A DNA stretch of 29,586 nt from a bacterium (GCA_021372515.1 JAJFUG010000109.1:1-29586), one strand, 5' to 3'. Positions 8,327-17,882 are shown, counted from the stretch's first letter. A program made the numbers and translations. Notes: a model not told the origin generated them from the sequence alone.

Positions 8327-9433
8327 ATGAATAAAGCTGCGGGAAAGACTGCGCTGTTCCTGATTGCGGCGGCGGCCCTTGGGCTGAGCGGCTGCGGGAA
8401 GAAAGCGGAGGATGCCGAGCCGCTGCGCCCGGTGCGTCTCCAGGCGGTGTTCAGCACGGGTGGGCAGCGGGTGCGCGTGTTCCCCGGGGTGGCCAAGGCC
8501 AAGCTGGAGTCGAAGCTCAGTTTCCGCGTGCCCGGCACCCTGGAGCACATCCCTGTGGTGGTGGGCGACAACGTGGCCGCGGGACATCTCATTGCCCGCC
8601 TGGAGCAGCCCGGATACCGCCTGGAGGTCCAGCGCGCCGAGGCGGGCCTGGATGTGGCCCAGGCGCAGGACCGCGCCGCCGCGGCCGCCTATGAGCGCAT
8701 CCGCCTTCTTTACGAGAACAACAACGCCGCGCTCAACGACCTGGACCGCGCCCGCAGCACAGCCGAGTCGGCCCACGCCGCGGTGGATGCCGCCGACCGC
8801 CTGCTGAAGCTGGCCCGGCTCAAGCTTAGCTACACCGAGCTTGTCAGTCCGGTGGACGGCTCCATCGCCGCGGTGCTGTCCGAGGAGGGCGAGAACGTGG
8901 CCGCCGGCCAGCCGGTAGTGCTGCTCACCTCGGGCCGGCGTCCCGAGGTGGACATCGCGGTGCCGGAGGGCCTTATCTCGCAGGTGCAGGTCGGGGACAG
9001 CACCCGGGTGGAGTTCGATGCCCTGCCGGGGCGCAGTTTCACGGCCCGGGTGACCGAGGTGGGGGTGGCGGCCCTGGGACGGATGTCCGCGTTCCCGGTC
9101 TCGGCGCGCCTGGAGCAGGACGAGCCGGAGGTGCATCCAGGTATGGCGGCCCAGGTGACCCTGTATTTCAGGGCCGGAGCCGGACGCGAACGGCTGATCG
9201 TGCCCCTGGCCGCGGTGGGCCAGGACCAGGGCGGACGGTTCGTCTATGTGGCCGAGCCGCTCGATAGCCAGCTCGCAGTGGTGAACCGCCGTCCGGTGGT
9301 GGTCGGCGAGCTGACCGACGCGGGCCTCGAGGTGCTGAGCGGGCTGCGGGACGGTGAGCTGGTGGTCACCGCAGGAGTGAGCCGGATGCGTGACAGCCTG
9401 CGGGTGAAGCTGCCCGCCGCGACGGAGAACTGA
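8327..9433 (+). CDS. RND efflux periplasmic adaptor (membrane fusion lipoprotein)
   Basis: A 368-aa adaptor linking the inner-membrane RND pump to the TolC protein. The N-terminus is a lipoprotein signal: Lys near the start, hydrophobic FLIAAAALG, then the lipobox LSGC with Cys about residue 25. The lipoyl/biotinyl half-motifs (LSFRVPGTLEHIPVVVGDNVAAG, from about residue 64, and the return strand SPVDGSIAAVLSEEGENVAAG, from about 174) flank an alpha-helical hairpin at about 95-165. A beta-barrel and membrane-proximal domain follow to the C-terminus. The length is typical. GGAGG stands 6 nt before the ATG, and the gene starts 23 nt after the TolC-type gene and ends 2 nt before the pump gene, so all three are one operon. 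Confidence 0.93.
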   Translation: MNKAAGKTALFLIAAAALGLSGCGKKAEDAEPLRPVRLQAVFSTGGQRVRVFPGVAKAKLESKLSFRVPGTLEHIPVVVGDNVAAGHLIARLEQPGYRLEVQRAEAGLDVAQAQDRAAAAAYERIRLLYENNNAALNDLDRARSTAESAHAAVDAADRLLKLARLKLSYTELVSPVDGSIAAVLSEEGENVAAGQPVVLLTSGRRPEVDIAVPEGLISQVQVGDSTRVEFDALPGRSFTARVTEVGVAALGRMSAFPVSARLEQDEPEVHPGMAAQVTLYFRAGAGRERLIVPLAAVGQDQGGRFVYVAEPLDSQLAVVNRRPVVVGELTDAGLEVLSGLRDGELVVTAGVSRMRDSLRVKLPAATEN

Positions 9434-9435
9434 GG

Positions 9436-12400
9436 ATGAGTATCACCGAAGCCGCGATCAAATACAACCGTGTCACTCTGACCATGCTGCTCATAGTGGT
9501 GATCGGCGGTTTGATCGCCTACACCCGGATGGAACGGCGCGAGGACCCGGCGTTCACCGTGCGCACCGCCCTGGTGGTGACCTATTTCCCGGGCGGCAGC
9601 CCCGAGCGCGTGGAGATGCTGGTCACTGACAAGCTGGAGAAAGTGATCCAGGAGATCCCCGAGATCGACTACCTGGAGAGCGAGTCCAAGACCGGCCTGT
9701 CGGTGATCCACGTGAACATCCGCGAGGAATACAGTCAGATGCGCCCGATCTGGGACCGTCTGCGCCGCAAGGTGGAGAAAGCCGCGCCCGATCTGCCCAG
9801 CGGAGTGATCGGGCCGCTGGTGGATGACGAGTTCGGGGATGTCTACGGAGTGATAATCTCGATCACCGGCGAGGGGTTCAGCTATGCCGAGTTGAAAGAC
9901 GTGGCCGACCAGACCCGCAACGATCTTCTGCACCTGGATGACGTGGCCAAGGTGGAAATTCTGGGGGCGCAACAGGAGCGCATCTTCGTCGAGTATAACA
10001 ACGCCCGCCTGTCCGAGCTGCACCTTTCGAGCCTCCAGCTCAAGCAGATGCTGGAGAGCCGTAATATCCTGATCCCCGGCGGCAGCGTGATGATCGGGGA
10101 TGAGCGCCTGGTGGTGGAACCGAGCGGCAATTTCGAATCTCTGGACGAGCTGCGCAAGAGTGTGATCAGCGTGCCCGGCTCCGGGCAACTGCTGACCCTG
10201 GAGGATATCGCCACGGTCCGGCGTGGCTATATCGACCCGCCGCAGTCGCTGATGCACGCGGACGGAACCCGCTGCCTGGGCCTGGCCGTGTCCATGCGCG
10301 ATGGCGGCAACATCCTCAACCTGGGCCGCCAGGTGCAGCAGGTGCTCGACCGCCTGCAGGGCCAGTACCCCTGGGGCGTCCAGTTCGGACAGGTGGTGTT
10401 CGAGCCGCAGCGGGTGAAACAGAGCGTGGACGGGTTCGTGCTGAACCTGATCGAGTCGGTGCTGCTGGTGCTGGTGGTGATGCTGCTCAGCCTGGGGCTG
10501 CGTACCGGCGTGCTGGTGGCGAGCCTCATCCCGATGACCATCCTGACCACGTTCCTGGTGATGTATTACCTGGGGATCGGCCTGGACAAGGTCTCCCTGG
10601 CGGCGATGATCATCTCGCTCGGCCTGCTGGTCGACAACGCGATCGTGATGAGCGAGGCGATCATGGTCAAGATCGAGGCCGGCCATAGCGCCATGGAGGC
10701 GGCGGTCAAGAGCGCCCGCGAGCTTCGGGTGCCGCTGCTCAACTCCACGCTCACCACTTGCGCCTCGTTCCTGCCCATTTTCCTGGCCAAGAGCGTGACC
10801 GGCGAGTACACGGCCTCGCTTTTTAAGGTAGTGTCGATCTCGCTGCTCGCCTCCTGGACCCTGGCCCTGACCCTGATCCCGCTGCTGTGCGTGCATTTCC
10901 TGAAGGTGAAGACCCATGTGGAAAGCACCGAGCGTTTCTCGCGGCCGTTCTACCGCCGCTACCGCGGCCTTCTGCTCACCCTGCTGCGCCGTCCGCTCGT
11001 GAGCCTGGGCGGGTTCCTGGTCCTGTTTATCCTCAGCATGGCCTCGTTCGTTATCATCCCGAAAATATTTTTCCCGCCCAACAGCACGCCTCTGGTCAAG
11101 ATCATGCTCGACCTGCCGGTGGGCACGGCCATCGAGAGCACCGAGCGGACCGTGAGCGGGATCGAGACTTTCATGCAGGAAGAACTGAGCGCCGACCCGC
11201 AGCACGGCAAGCCCGGGGTGACCGGCTGGGGCTCTTTTATCGGCCAGGGGATGCCGCGTTTCGTGCTCACCCATCACCCCAAGATCGCCAGCCCGGAGTA
11301 TGCCGATATCCTGGTGCGCCTGAGCGACTACGATTTCCACGAGCAGTTGGCCGCCCGGATCGACTCGTTCTGCCGGGCCAACTACCCCGACCTGGAGGTG
11401 CGGGTCAAGCCGCTTGAGAACGGCCCACCGATCGACCACCCCGTGCAGTACCGCATCTCGGGACGGGACTACAACCGGATTTTCGCCCTGGCCGAGCAGG
11501 TCAAGGACCGTCTGGCCGGACTGGAGGGCACGCGGAACATATCGGATGACTGGGGCAGCCGCGCGGCCAAGCTGCTGGTGCGGATCGACGAGCCGCGGGC
11601 CCTGCGCGCCGGTGTGAGCAACCAGGACATCGCGGTCTCTCTGCTCACCCACCTGAGCGGTTTCCAGACCACCGAGTACCGCGAGGGCGACAAAGTGATC
11701 CCGGTCACCCTGCGCTCGGCCGCCGCGGGACGGGAGGATATCGACCGGATCGAAACCCTGAGCGTCTACAGCCAGATGACCGGCATGAGCGTGCCCCTGC
11801 GCCAGGTGGCCGATATCGAGGTGGCCTGGGAGCCGGCCCATATTGTGCGCCGCGACCGCTACCGCACCGTGACCGTCCAGTGCGACCTGGCCCCCGGAAT
11901 GACCGCCAGCCGTGTCAACGCGCAGATGGTCCCCTGGCTGGAACAGCAGAGGAGCACCTGGGAGCTGGGCTACGGCTGGGAGCTGGGCGGCGAGGCCGAG
12001 ACCAGCGGCAAGAGCCAGAACTCGGTGCTCGACCAGTTGCCCCTGGCCGGGTTTATCATCCTGATGCTGCTGGTGTTGCAGTTCAACTCGTTCCGCAAGC
12101 CGTTGATTATCCTGTCCACCATTCCGCTGGGCATGATTGGGGTGATCATCGGCCTGCTGGCGATGCATTCCTATTTCGGGTTCATGACCCTGCTGGGAGC
12201 GGTCTCGCTGTCCGGGATCGTGGTCAACATCGCCATCGTGCTGCTCGACCGGATCGACCTGGAACATTCCTCCGGTCTGGAACTGAGCCGCGCGGTGGTG
12301 GACTCGGCCCAGCACCGTATCCGTCCCATCCTGCTTTCCACCCTTACCACAGTGGGGGGCATAGCGCCGCTGTATTTCGGCGGGGATGTGATTTTCAAGC

Positions 12401-12516
12401 CGATGGCGGTGGCGCTGATGTTCGGACTGCTGTTTTCCACTCTCCTGACCCTGGGGCTGCTGCCTGTGCTTTACGCCCTGCTTTACCGTCTGGATTACAA
12501 GCATTTTGATTACTGA
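9436..12516 (+). CDS. RND efflux transporter, AcrB-type inner-membrane pump
   Basis: A 1026-aa proton-driven pump of the hydrophobe/amphiphile efflux type. TM1 (about 15-32) is followed by a first periplasmic loop, TM2-TM6 (about 335-480), TM7 (about 530), a second periplasmic loop with WGSFIGQG, and TM8-TM12 (about 865-1015). In TM4 the motif is LGLLVDNAIVMSE: D400 matches AcrB D407, but the second Asp (AcrB D408) is N401. In TM10 the stretch SGIVVNIAIVLLD lacks the Lys equivalent to AcrB K940. This relay pattern occurs in a branch of RND pumps distinct from AcrB, so the proton path differs. Substrates (drugs, bile-type amphiphiles or others) cannot be read from sequence. The ATG lies 2 nt after the adaptor stop with GAGG overlapping that stop. 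Confidence 0.94.
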   Translation: MSITEAAIKYNRVTLTMLLIVVIGGLIAYTRMERREDPAFTVRTALVVTYFPGGSPERVEMLVTDKLEKVIQEIPEIDYLESESKTGLSVIHVNIREEYSQMRPIWDRLRRKVEKAAPDLPSGVIGPLVDDEFGDVYGVIISITGEGFSYAELKDVADQTRNDLLHLDDVAKVEILGAQQERIFVEYNNARLSELHLSSLQLKQMLESRNILIPGGSVMIGDERLVVEPSGNFESLDELRKSVISVPGSGQLLTLEDIATVRRGYIDPPQSLMHADGTRCLGLAVSMRDGGNILNLGRQVQQVLDRLQGQYPWGVQFGQVVFEPQRVKQSVDGFVLNLIESVLLVLVVMLLSLGLRTGVLVASLIPMTILTTFLVMYYLGIGLDKVSLAAMIISLGLLVDNAIVMSEAIMVKIEAGHSAMEAAVKSARELRVPLLNSTLTTCASFLPIFLAKSVTGEYTASLFKVVSISLLASWTLALTLIPLLCVHFLKVKTHVESTERFSRPFYRRYRGLLLTLLRRPLVSLGGFLVLFILSMASFVIIPKIFFPPNSTPLVKIMLDLPVGTAIESTERTVSGIETFMQEELSADPQHGKPGVTGWGSFIGQGMPRFVLTHHPKIASPEYADILVRLSDYDFHEQLAARIDSFCRANYPDLEVRVKPLENGPPIDHPVQYRISGRDYNRIFALAEQVKDRLAGLEGTRNISDDWGSRAAKLLVRIDEPRALRAGVSNQDIAVSLLTHLSGFQTTEYREGDKVIPVTLRSAAAGREDIDRIETLSVYSQMTGMSVPLRQVADIEVAWEPAHIVRRDRYRTVTVQCDLAPGMTASRVNAQMVPWLEQQRSTWELGYGWELGGEAETSGKSQNSVLDQLPLAGFIILMLLVLQFNSFRKPLIILSTIPLGMIGVIIGLLAMHSYFGFMTLLGAVSLSGIVVNIAIVLLDRIDLEHSSGLELSRAVVDSAQHRIRPILLSTLTTVGGIAPLYFGGDVIFKPMAVALMFGLLFSTLLTLGLLPVLYALLYRLDYKHFDY

Positions 12517-12875
12517 GGCGACTGGCAATCGCCTGAAAAAAGTTTCCGCTGGGCCCTGTCGCATTATTATCAAATGAAACGGTATTATACGGATGTGTGA
12601 GTTGGTTATAGACGTGTTTCCGCCCATTCTGTGCGCAGTGTGAGCGGTATCGGGCAAGCGTGAGGATTCAGCTTGGTTTAACTGTTTCTAAATCCAGCCA
12701 TTATCATATAAACCGGCATGGCACTCATTGTGCTGATATCAAGGCTAAAAGTTCCAGCACCGGTATCCAGTGCCAGTCTCAGATTAGTGGAAACACCCGT
12801 TGCGGAATGCGGTAAAACGACCAGACACTCCGGTTACAACCATACCGAAAGATTAGTTCAGCACTTGGAGGAAGG
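12517..12875 (+). other. Intergenic region: hairpin after the pump gene, then chemotaxis promoter
   Basis: This 359-bp AT-rich spacer contains no credible gene. AGGCGA (12516-12521) and TCGCCT (12529-12534) form a 6-bp hairpin at the stop codon of the pump gene; it is followed by A rather than T residues, so it is not a clear terminator. The second half holds the sigma-54-like promoter described separately and a roughly 130-nt leader before cheW. Confidence 0.5.
12719..12734 (+). promoter_or_regulatory. Candidate sigma-54 (-24/-12) promoter for cheW-mcp
   Basis: TGGCACTCATTGTGCT matches the sigma-54 consensus TGGCACG-N4-TTGCW at TGGCAC and at TGCT. The essential GG and GC doublets are correctly spaced; only consensus positions 7 and 12 differ. 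Transcription would begin near 12746, leaving about 130 nt before cheW. No enhancer-binding site or sigma-54 activator gene is recognisable in the window. Confidence 0.4.
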
Positions 12876-13400
12876 ATGCAGGTCTTCAATGGTGGGACAG
12901 GAGTCCGCGGCCCGGGACAGAACCAGGATGAAGTCGAGGGGCAGATGGAAAAATTCCTGACCTTCCGCTTGGCCGAGGAGCATTATGGCTTGGAAATATT
13001 ACAGGTCAAAGAAATTATCGGAATACTGAAAATCACCCGTGTCCCACGCACTCCGGGATACATCCGGGGGGTGATCAACCTGCGGGGCAAGGTGTTGCCC
13101 GTGATGGACCTCCGCTTGCGTTTCGGCATGGGAGCGATCGAAGAGACGGAGGAGACCTGTATCATCGTGGTGGACGCCACCGGCGCCGGCAACGTGCTGA
13201 TGGGGCTGCTGGTGGACAGCGTTTCCGAGGTGCTCGACATCGCCTCCAGCGATATAGAGGATGCGCAGGATCTGGGAGAGAATGTAAAGACCGAATTCAT
13301 CCGTGGCGTGGGGAAAGCCCGCGAAAAAGTTATCCTGTTGCTTGACATCCAGGCGGTCCTGGATTCCGAGGACAGGGACAAAGCCGCCGAGGATGACTGA
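12876..13400 (+). CDS. cheW: Chemotaxis coupling protein CheW
   Basis: A 174-aa cytosolic adaptor joining receptor and CheA kinase in the signalling array. After a hydrophilic N-terminal extension of about 23 residues, the CheW SH3-like fold begins with KFLTFRLAEEHYGLEI. It continues with VKEIIGILKITRVPRTPGYIRGVINLRGKVLPVMDLRLRF in three pieces, the most conserved part of the family, and ends with VILLLDIQAVL. The LLVDSVSEVLDI strand is also typical. The ATG at 12876 is preceded by GGAGGAAGG, an excellent Shine-Dalgarno sequence. It is the first gene of a two-gene unit with the chemoreceptor 85 nt downstream, so it most likely serves that receptor and the CheA encoded 6 kb away. Confidence 0.95.
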   Translation: MQVFNGGTGVRGPGQNQDEVEGQMEKFLTFRLAEEHYGLEILQVKEIIGILKITRVPRTPGYIRGVINLRGKVLPVMDLRLRFGMGAIEETEETCIIVVDATGAGNVLMGLLVDSVSEVLDIASSDIEDAQDLGENVKTEFIRGVGKAREKVILLLDIQAVLDSEDRDKAAEDD

Positions 13401-13485
13401 TAGAACGCTCTGACCGTTCCGGTCCCTGTCGCAGCAAGGACGGACTTATGAGGATATCGACGGTTAAAATGGTACGGAGGGAAGA

Positions 13486-16095
13486 ATGAAATTCAGATCG
13501 ATCAAAACACGGCTCATCATGCTTACCGGACTGTGTATGATCGTGGCTGCGGCGGTGATGACCGGTTCGATGGTCTATTCGGTGCGAAAGACCTCGGTCA
13601 AGGCCGCCCGCGGTGAGAGTATTTCGCTGGCCCGAGGCAACGCGGCCAAAATCAAGGCCGAGATCGAATCGGCGTTGGATGCCTCGCGCACGCTGGCGCA
13701 GATGCTTTCCTCGGTTAAGGATGCCCAGAACGCCCTGCAGCTCAACCGTCAGGACGCCGCGGTGATGCTCAAGCGCGTGCTTCAGGAAAACCCCAAGCTG
13801 ATCCGTATCTATACGGTCTGGGAGCCGGACGCGTTCGACGGGAAGGACTCGAATTTCGCCGGCAAGGGCGGCTTCGATCCGAGCGGCCGGTTTGTGGTCT
13901 GCTGGGAGCGCGACGCCCAGGGCGAGGTGGTGCGCGTGCCCCTGACCACTTACGCCGAGGATGGCAAGAACGCCTATTACACCAAGCCGCAGGAATCCAT
14001 CCAGGACTGTGTTCTCGAACCGTTCCGCGCCTCAGACGCGGCCGACGCCCCGTACCTGACCTCTCTGGTCTCCCCGATCCAGACCGATGGCGAGTTTCAC
14101 GGGATAGTCGGGGTGGACCTCAGCCTGGAGCCGTTTCAGGAGATGGCGGACGAGCTGGACATTTATGACGGGACCGGGCGGCTGGTGCTGATCAGCCACG
14201 AGGGAGTCCTGGCCGCGGTGACCGGCAACCGCGAGCTGCGCGGCATGACCATGGGGTCGTTTTACAAGACCTCCGGCATGGAGGACAAGCTGGCCGTGAT
14301 CCAGGACGGCTCGGAGATCGCAATCAGCCAGGAGGGCCAGCTCGAGATTTACGCCCCGGTGCAGATCGGCGAGACTGAAAGCCCCTGGGCGGCCAGCATC
14401 GTGGTGCCGCTTAACAAGATCACGGTCGAGGCCACCCGCCTGATGTGGGAGCAGATCCTCATCTCCCTGGTCATGCTGATCATCGCCATGGCCGCGCTCT
14501 GGTACATCGCGCGCAAGATCGCCAACCCGCTGGTGCATATCGCCGACGGGGCCAAGCTGCTGGCCCTGGGCGACACCGAGATGGAGGGAGTCGACCGCGC
14601 CGAGATGCAGCGGATCAACAACCGCCCGGATGAGCTGGGCGAGATCGGGCGGGCGTTCCAGGGCCTGATCGAGGCGCAGAAAGCCAAGGTGGATTACGCC
14701 GAGCACATCGCCTGCGGCGACATGGCGATCCGGATCAAGGCCGCCTCGGAGAAGGACGTGCTGGGCAACAGCATGATCGAGATGATCAAGAGCCTGAAGA
14801 ACATGAACCAGGAAGTGGGCCAGCTGATCAAGGCGGCGGTGGACGGGCAGCTCGACATCCGGGCGGATGTAACCAAGCACAAGGGCGAGTACGCCGAAAT
14901 AGTCAAGGGCATCAACGACCTGCTCGACTCCGTGGTCGACCCGATCAACAGCGCGGCCGACGTGCTGGAAACCGCCGCGGCCAAGGACCTGACCAAGCGG
15001 GTGAGCGGCAACTACAAGGGCCGTTTCTCCGAGCTGATGGAAAACATCAACACCACGGTCGAATCGCTGAATTCGGCCCTCAAGCAGGTGGCAGACACCG
15101 TGGAGGCGGTCAGCCTGGCCAGCGGCGAGATCAACGCCGGCAGCCGCACCCTGGCCGAGGGCGCCAACGAGCAGGCCAGCGCCCTGGAACAGGTCTCCTC
15201 CAGCCTGGAGCAGATGTCCTCCATGACCACTCAGAACTCGGACAATGCCGACCAGGCCAAGGCGCTTTCCACCGCCGCGCGCGAGCTGGCGCAGAAAGGC
15301 AAGGTGGAGATGGAGCGCATGATCGAGGCGATCAAACGGATCAAGACCTCCTCCAGCCAGACCGCCAAGATCGTGAAGACGATCGACGAGATCGCGTTCC
15401 AGACCAACCTTCTGGCCCTGAACGCCGCGGTCGAGGCGGCCCGTGCCGGAGATGCCGGCAAGGGCTTCGCCGTGGTGGCCGAGGAGGTCCGCTCCCTGGC
15501 GCAGCGCAGCGCCGAGGCGGCCCGCAACACCTCCGGGATGATCGAGGAAGCGGTCAAGAACGCCGAGGGCGGAGTGATCATCACCGAAAAGGTGGCCGAA
15601 ATCCTGAACGAGATCGTGGACAGCTCCAACCACGTGAACGACTTGGTGGCCGAAATCGCCGCCTCGGCCCAGGAGCAGGCCCAGGGGATCGAGCAGATCA
15701 ACAACGGGGTGGCCCAGATGGACAGCGTCACCCAGAGCAACGCCTCGAATTCGGAGGAGTCGGCGGCCTCCTCCGAGGAACTGAAAAACCGCGCCGAGCT
15801 GCTCCGGACCATGATCTCCGAGTTCAGGCTGTCCGAGGAGGAGGAGGAGGAACCTCAGCCGGTCACGGTGTTGAAAAAATTCGAGAAACCAAAGGTCGCC
15901 GAGCCGTTGAGAAAAGTGTCCCCGGCACCCTCAAACCCGTCGCGCGAGCAGGTGATCAAGTCCTCGCTGCAGAAAACCGTCCCGCCCGTGAAACCTCCGG
16001 TCCGGGACAAATCGGCCGGGGACGGAAACGGTGGGAAAAGGCCCAACCCGGAAAAACTGATCCCGCTGGATGAGAACGATTTCAAGGATTTCTGA
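13486..16095 (+). CDS. Methyl-accepting chemotaxis protein with extracytoplasmic Cache-type sensor and tandem HAMP
   Basis: An 869-aa chemoreceptor. TM1 lies at about 10-32. A periplasmic double-Cache-like sensor covers about 35-310 (YTKPQESIQ, VSPIQTDGEFHGIVGVDLSL), and TM2 is about 318-341. A canonical HAMP follows (about 342-400), then two further HAMP-like units (about 440-530: AVDGQLDIRADV and AAKDLTKRVSGNYKGRFSEL). The methyl-accepting/signalling coiled coil spans about 540-780, with the hairpin tip DEIAFQTNLLALNAAVEAAR near 635. A Pro/Lys-rich linker ends in ENDFKDF, which resembles C-terminal tethers that recruit CheR, CheB or CheD in other receptors. The ATG follows GGAGGGAAGA. The ligand is unknown; dCache receptors commonly bind amino acids or other small organics. 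It follows cheW in one operon. Confidence 0.95.
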   Translation: MKFRSIKTRLIMLTGLCMIVAAAVMTGSMVYSVRKTSVKAARGESISLARGNAAKIKAEIESALDASRTLAQMLSSVKDAQNALQLNRQDAAVMLKRVLQENPKLIRIYTVWEPDAFDGKDSNFAGKGGFDPSGRFVVCWERDAQGEVVRVPLTTYAEDGKNAYYTKPQESIQDCVLEPFRASDAADAPYLTSLVSPIQTDGEFHGIVGVDLSLEPFQEMADELDIYDGTGRLVLISHEGVLAAVTGNRELRGMTMGSFYKTSGMEDKLAVIQDGSEIAISQEGQLEIYAPVQIGETESPWAASIVVPLNKITVEATRLMWEQILISLVMLIIAMAALWYIARKIANPLVHIADGAKLLALGDTEMEGVDRAEMQRINNRPDELGEIGRAFQGLIEAQKAKVDYAEHIACGDMAIRIKAASEKDVLGNSMIEMIKSLKNMNQEVGQLIKAAVDGQLDIRADVTKHKGEYAEIVKGINDLLDSVVDPINSAADVLETAAAKDLTKRVSGNYKGRFSELMENINTTVESLNSALKQVADTVEAVSLASGEINAGSRTLAEGANEQASALEQVSSSLEQMSSMTTQNSDNADQAKALSTAARELAQKGKVEMERMIEAIKRIKTSSSQTAKIVKTIDEIAFQTNLLALNAAVEAARAGDAGKGFAVVAEEVRSLAQRSAEAARNTSGMIEEAVKNAEGGVIITEKVAEILNEIVDSSNHVNDLVAEIAASAQEQAQGIEQINNGVAQMDSVTQSNASNSEESAASSEELKNRAELLRTMISEFRLSEEEEEEPQPVTVLKKFEKPKVAEPLRKVSPAPSNPSREQVIKSSLQKTVPPVKPPVRDKSAGDGNGGKRPNPEKLIPLDENDFKDF

Positions 16096-16123
16096 TTCGA
16101 TGGGATTGGGAAGGAAAAACGTA

Positions 16124-16147
16124 GGGCCACAGGGATGTGGCCCTTTT
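16124..16147 (+). terminator. Intrinsic terminator, probably bidirectional
   Basis: GGGCCACA (16124-16131) pairs perfectly with TGTGGCCC (16136-16143) around GGGA, followed by TTTT. On the other strand the same stem is followed by TACGTTTTT, so it can serve both the chemoreceptor gene and the convergent minus-strand gene. Confidence 0.8.
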
Positions 16148-16173
16148 CATTTTCCGGCCGACTGTTCGGGGAT

Positions 16174-17433
16174 TCAGCCCAGGGTCAGGTGCAGCGAGCT
16201 TTCGGCCCGGAATGCGTGCCAGTGCATGTTCCAGCGCAGGAACTTGCCGTGGGCCAGCTCGAGATAGATTCTCGCCGTCTCGGGGCTGCCGCTCAACGCC
16301 AGGGCATGACCCAGGGCGTGCAGCGCGGTGACCCAGCCGGACAGCACGCCCAGATTTTCGAACATGGCCAGGCATGCGTGCAGCGGCTCGATGTTGCGGC
16401 CGGCCAGGCGGCTGTCGGACTGCATCTCGATCCAGGCGCGCCAGAGACGGACCTGGGCCAGGTTGATCCCGAGATGTGCTCCGGCAGCGGTCTGTTCGGC
16501 CAGCTCGGCGGTTTTCAACGCGGTCTGGTTGTCGCCCTGCGCGGCCTGTGCCTCGGCCAGGGCGATCAGGGACTCGGACAGGCCGACCGCGTCCCCGGTC
16601 TTGTGCGCCACCCGGATGGCGCGGCTGATTTCCTGGACGGCTTTCTGGATGTTCCCGGCATGGACGAGAGAGCGTCCCCAGAGCCAGAGCGGATAGCAGC
16701 TCTGCTGCCCCTTGTGTGCGTACATGGCGGCCCGGGCGCATTCGTGGGCCAGGCGTTCGCATTCGCTCCACTCACCCTGGAACATCCGCGCCTCGGCGAA
16801 CAGGATCAGGCTTTCGGACAGCATGGCCGGATCGTTCCAGGAGCGGGTGGCCTGCACCGCCTTTTCGAAAGTCAGCGCGGCCTCCTCCCAACGGCAGGTG
16901 TTCTGGGCGAAACGAAAAGCCCAGAGGGTGTGGTGGCGGTTGAAATATTTCTCATCCTCCAGGCACAGCTCTCCGCGCGCGGCGGCCAGTTCCGCCAGGT
17001 CCAGGGCCTGGCGCTGGAAAGCCAGCGCACCCCGCTGGTCATCCGCCCAGTAGCAGGCCTTGGCCAGAAGGATGAGTCCCTGGGCCTGGATCCTGAAATC
17101 CGCCGACTTGGCGGTAAGCTCCTGGAAGCGACGGGCGCTTTCGAGGGCGCAATCGCGCCGGCCTGTCGCGGTGTAGAGGGCGTACAGACGCCGCCGCAGC
17201 GCAGCCTCACGGTCGGGGTTGGTCGCGCTCGCGGCCGCCTCCTCGATCTGGGCCGCCATGGCGCCGGCCAGTGCCAGCATCGGTTTGCGCGGCGGACGGC
17301 CACGCAGTGTGAGCGCGGTTTCGAGCATGCTCAACGCGCTGTCCACTGCCTCCGGCCCCTGACGGCCCGATTTCAGAGTCCTGATCGCCTCATCCATTTT
17401 TTGTCCCAGAACTGCGCTTTTTCGTGTCGTCAT
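16174..17433 (-). CDS. Helical-repeat (TPR/MalT-like) protein of unknown function
   Basis: A 419-aa protein made almost wholly of alpha-helical repeats. Alternating units such as ALAFQRQALDLAELAAARGE, EEAALTFEKAVQATRSW, AVQEISRAIRVAHKTGD and ALKTAELAEQTAAGAHLG have TPR spacing and Ala/Leu packing. No signal peptide, membrane segment or catalytic motif is seen, so it is likely a cytosolic scaffold or the sensor part of a MalT-like system without its DNA-binding domain. The frame opens at a GTG at 17469, but ATG 17433 has GGAGAG 5 nt upstream and is preferred. It is isolated, convergent with the chemoreceptor and divergent from the receiver-cheA block, so it could act in the same pathway; this is only positional inference. 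Confidence 0.75.
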   Translation of the reverse strand: MTTRKSAVLGQKMDEAIRTLKSGRQGPEAVDSALSMLETALTLRGRPPRKPMLALAGAMAAQIEEAAASATNPDREAALRRRLYALYTATGRRDCALESARRFQELTAKSADFRIQAQGLILLAKACYWADDQRGALAFQRQALDLAELAAARGELCLEDEKYFNRHHTLWAFRFAQNTCRWEEAALTFEKAVQATRSWNDPAMLSESLILFAEARMFQGEWSECERLAHECARAAMYAHKGQQSCYPLWLWGRSLVHAGNIQKAVQEISRAIRVAHKTGDAVGLSESLIALAEAQAAQGDNQTALKTAELAEQTAAGAHLGINLAQVRLWRAWIEMQSDSRLAGRNIEPLHACLAMFENLGVLSGWVTALHALGHALALSGSPETARIYLELAHGKFLRWNMHWHAFRAESSLHLTLG

Positions 17434-17882
17434 CCTGACTCTCCATCTTCTGGCTTTTGCTGGACTCACTCAACAGATAGCGGTTTTCGCGCAGTTTGCC
17501 CTCGCTCCGATCCGGGGCGGAGCGATTAACCGAGGCCGGATTCGTTTGTTTGGTCTATTCCTCCCGGTATCACAGGTTGTGCGATCCGAATACAGTATTC
17601 CGAAAGATTCCGAACCTGCCACGAAAGAGATTATCAAGATATAACTTTCCCTGTCGAAAGCAAGGCGGGCGGCGGGTTTCGATTGCAGGCCGATGCCGAG
17701 GGGCGGGGACTTGCGCGGGCTGATCGGGATGGGCATATTGAAAATGGCCGCTGGCTGAATGCCAGAATTCGGCGATTTCCGGTTGTGATATCCTACTCGG
17801 GCAAAAACAGAAGAATTGTCACAATAATTCAGATTTTTATGTCTTATCTGCGGACGGGTGGTGGAGTGGTCGAGCGCGGTTC

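Noticed and set aside
9244-12657. 1137-codon minus-strand open frame opposite the RND pump
   Set aside because: It is a GC-rich antisense shadow: low-complexity His/Gln/Arg/Asp composition, no family motif, and the opposite strand encodes a clear RND pump.
12718-12960. 80-codon frame beginning at the sigma-54-like site
   Set aside because: Overlaps the start of cheW in another frame, has no Shine-Dalgarno sequence and no motif.
14032-15633. Minus-strand open frame opposite the chemoreceptor
   Set aside because: Antisense of a conserved methyl-accepting domain; biased composition and no ribosome binding site.
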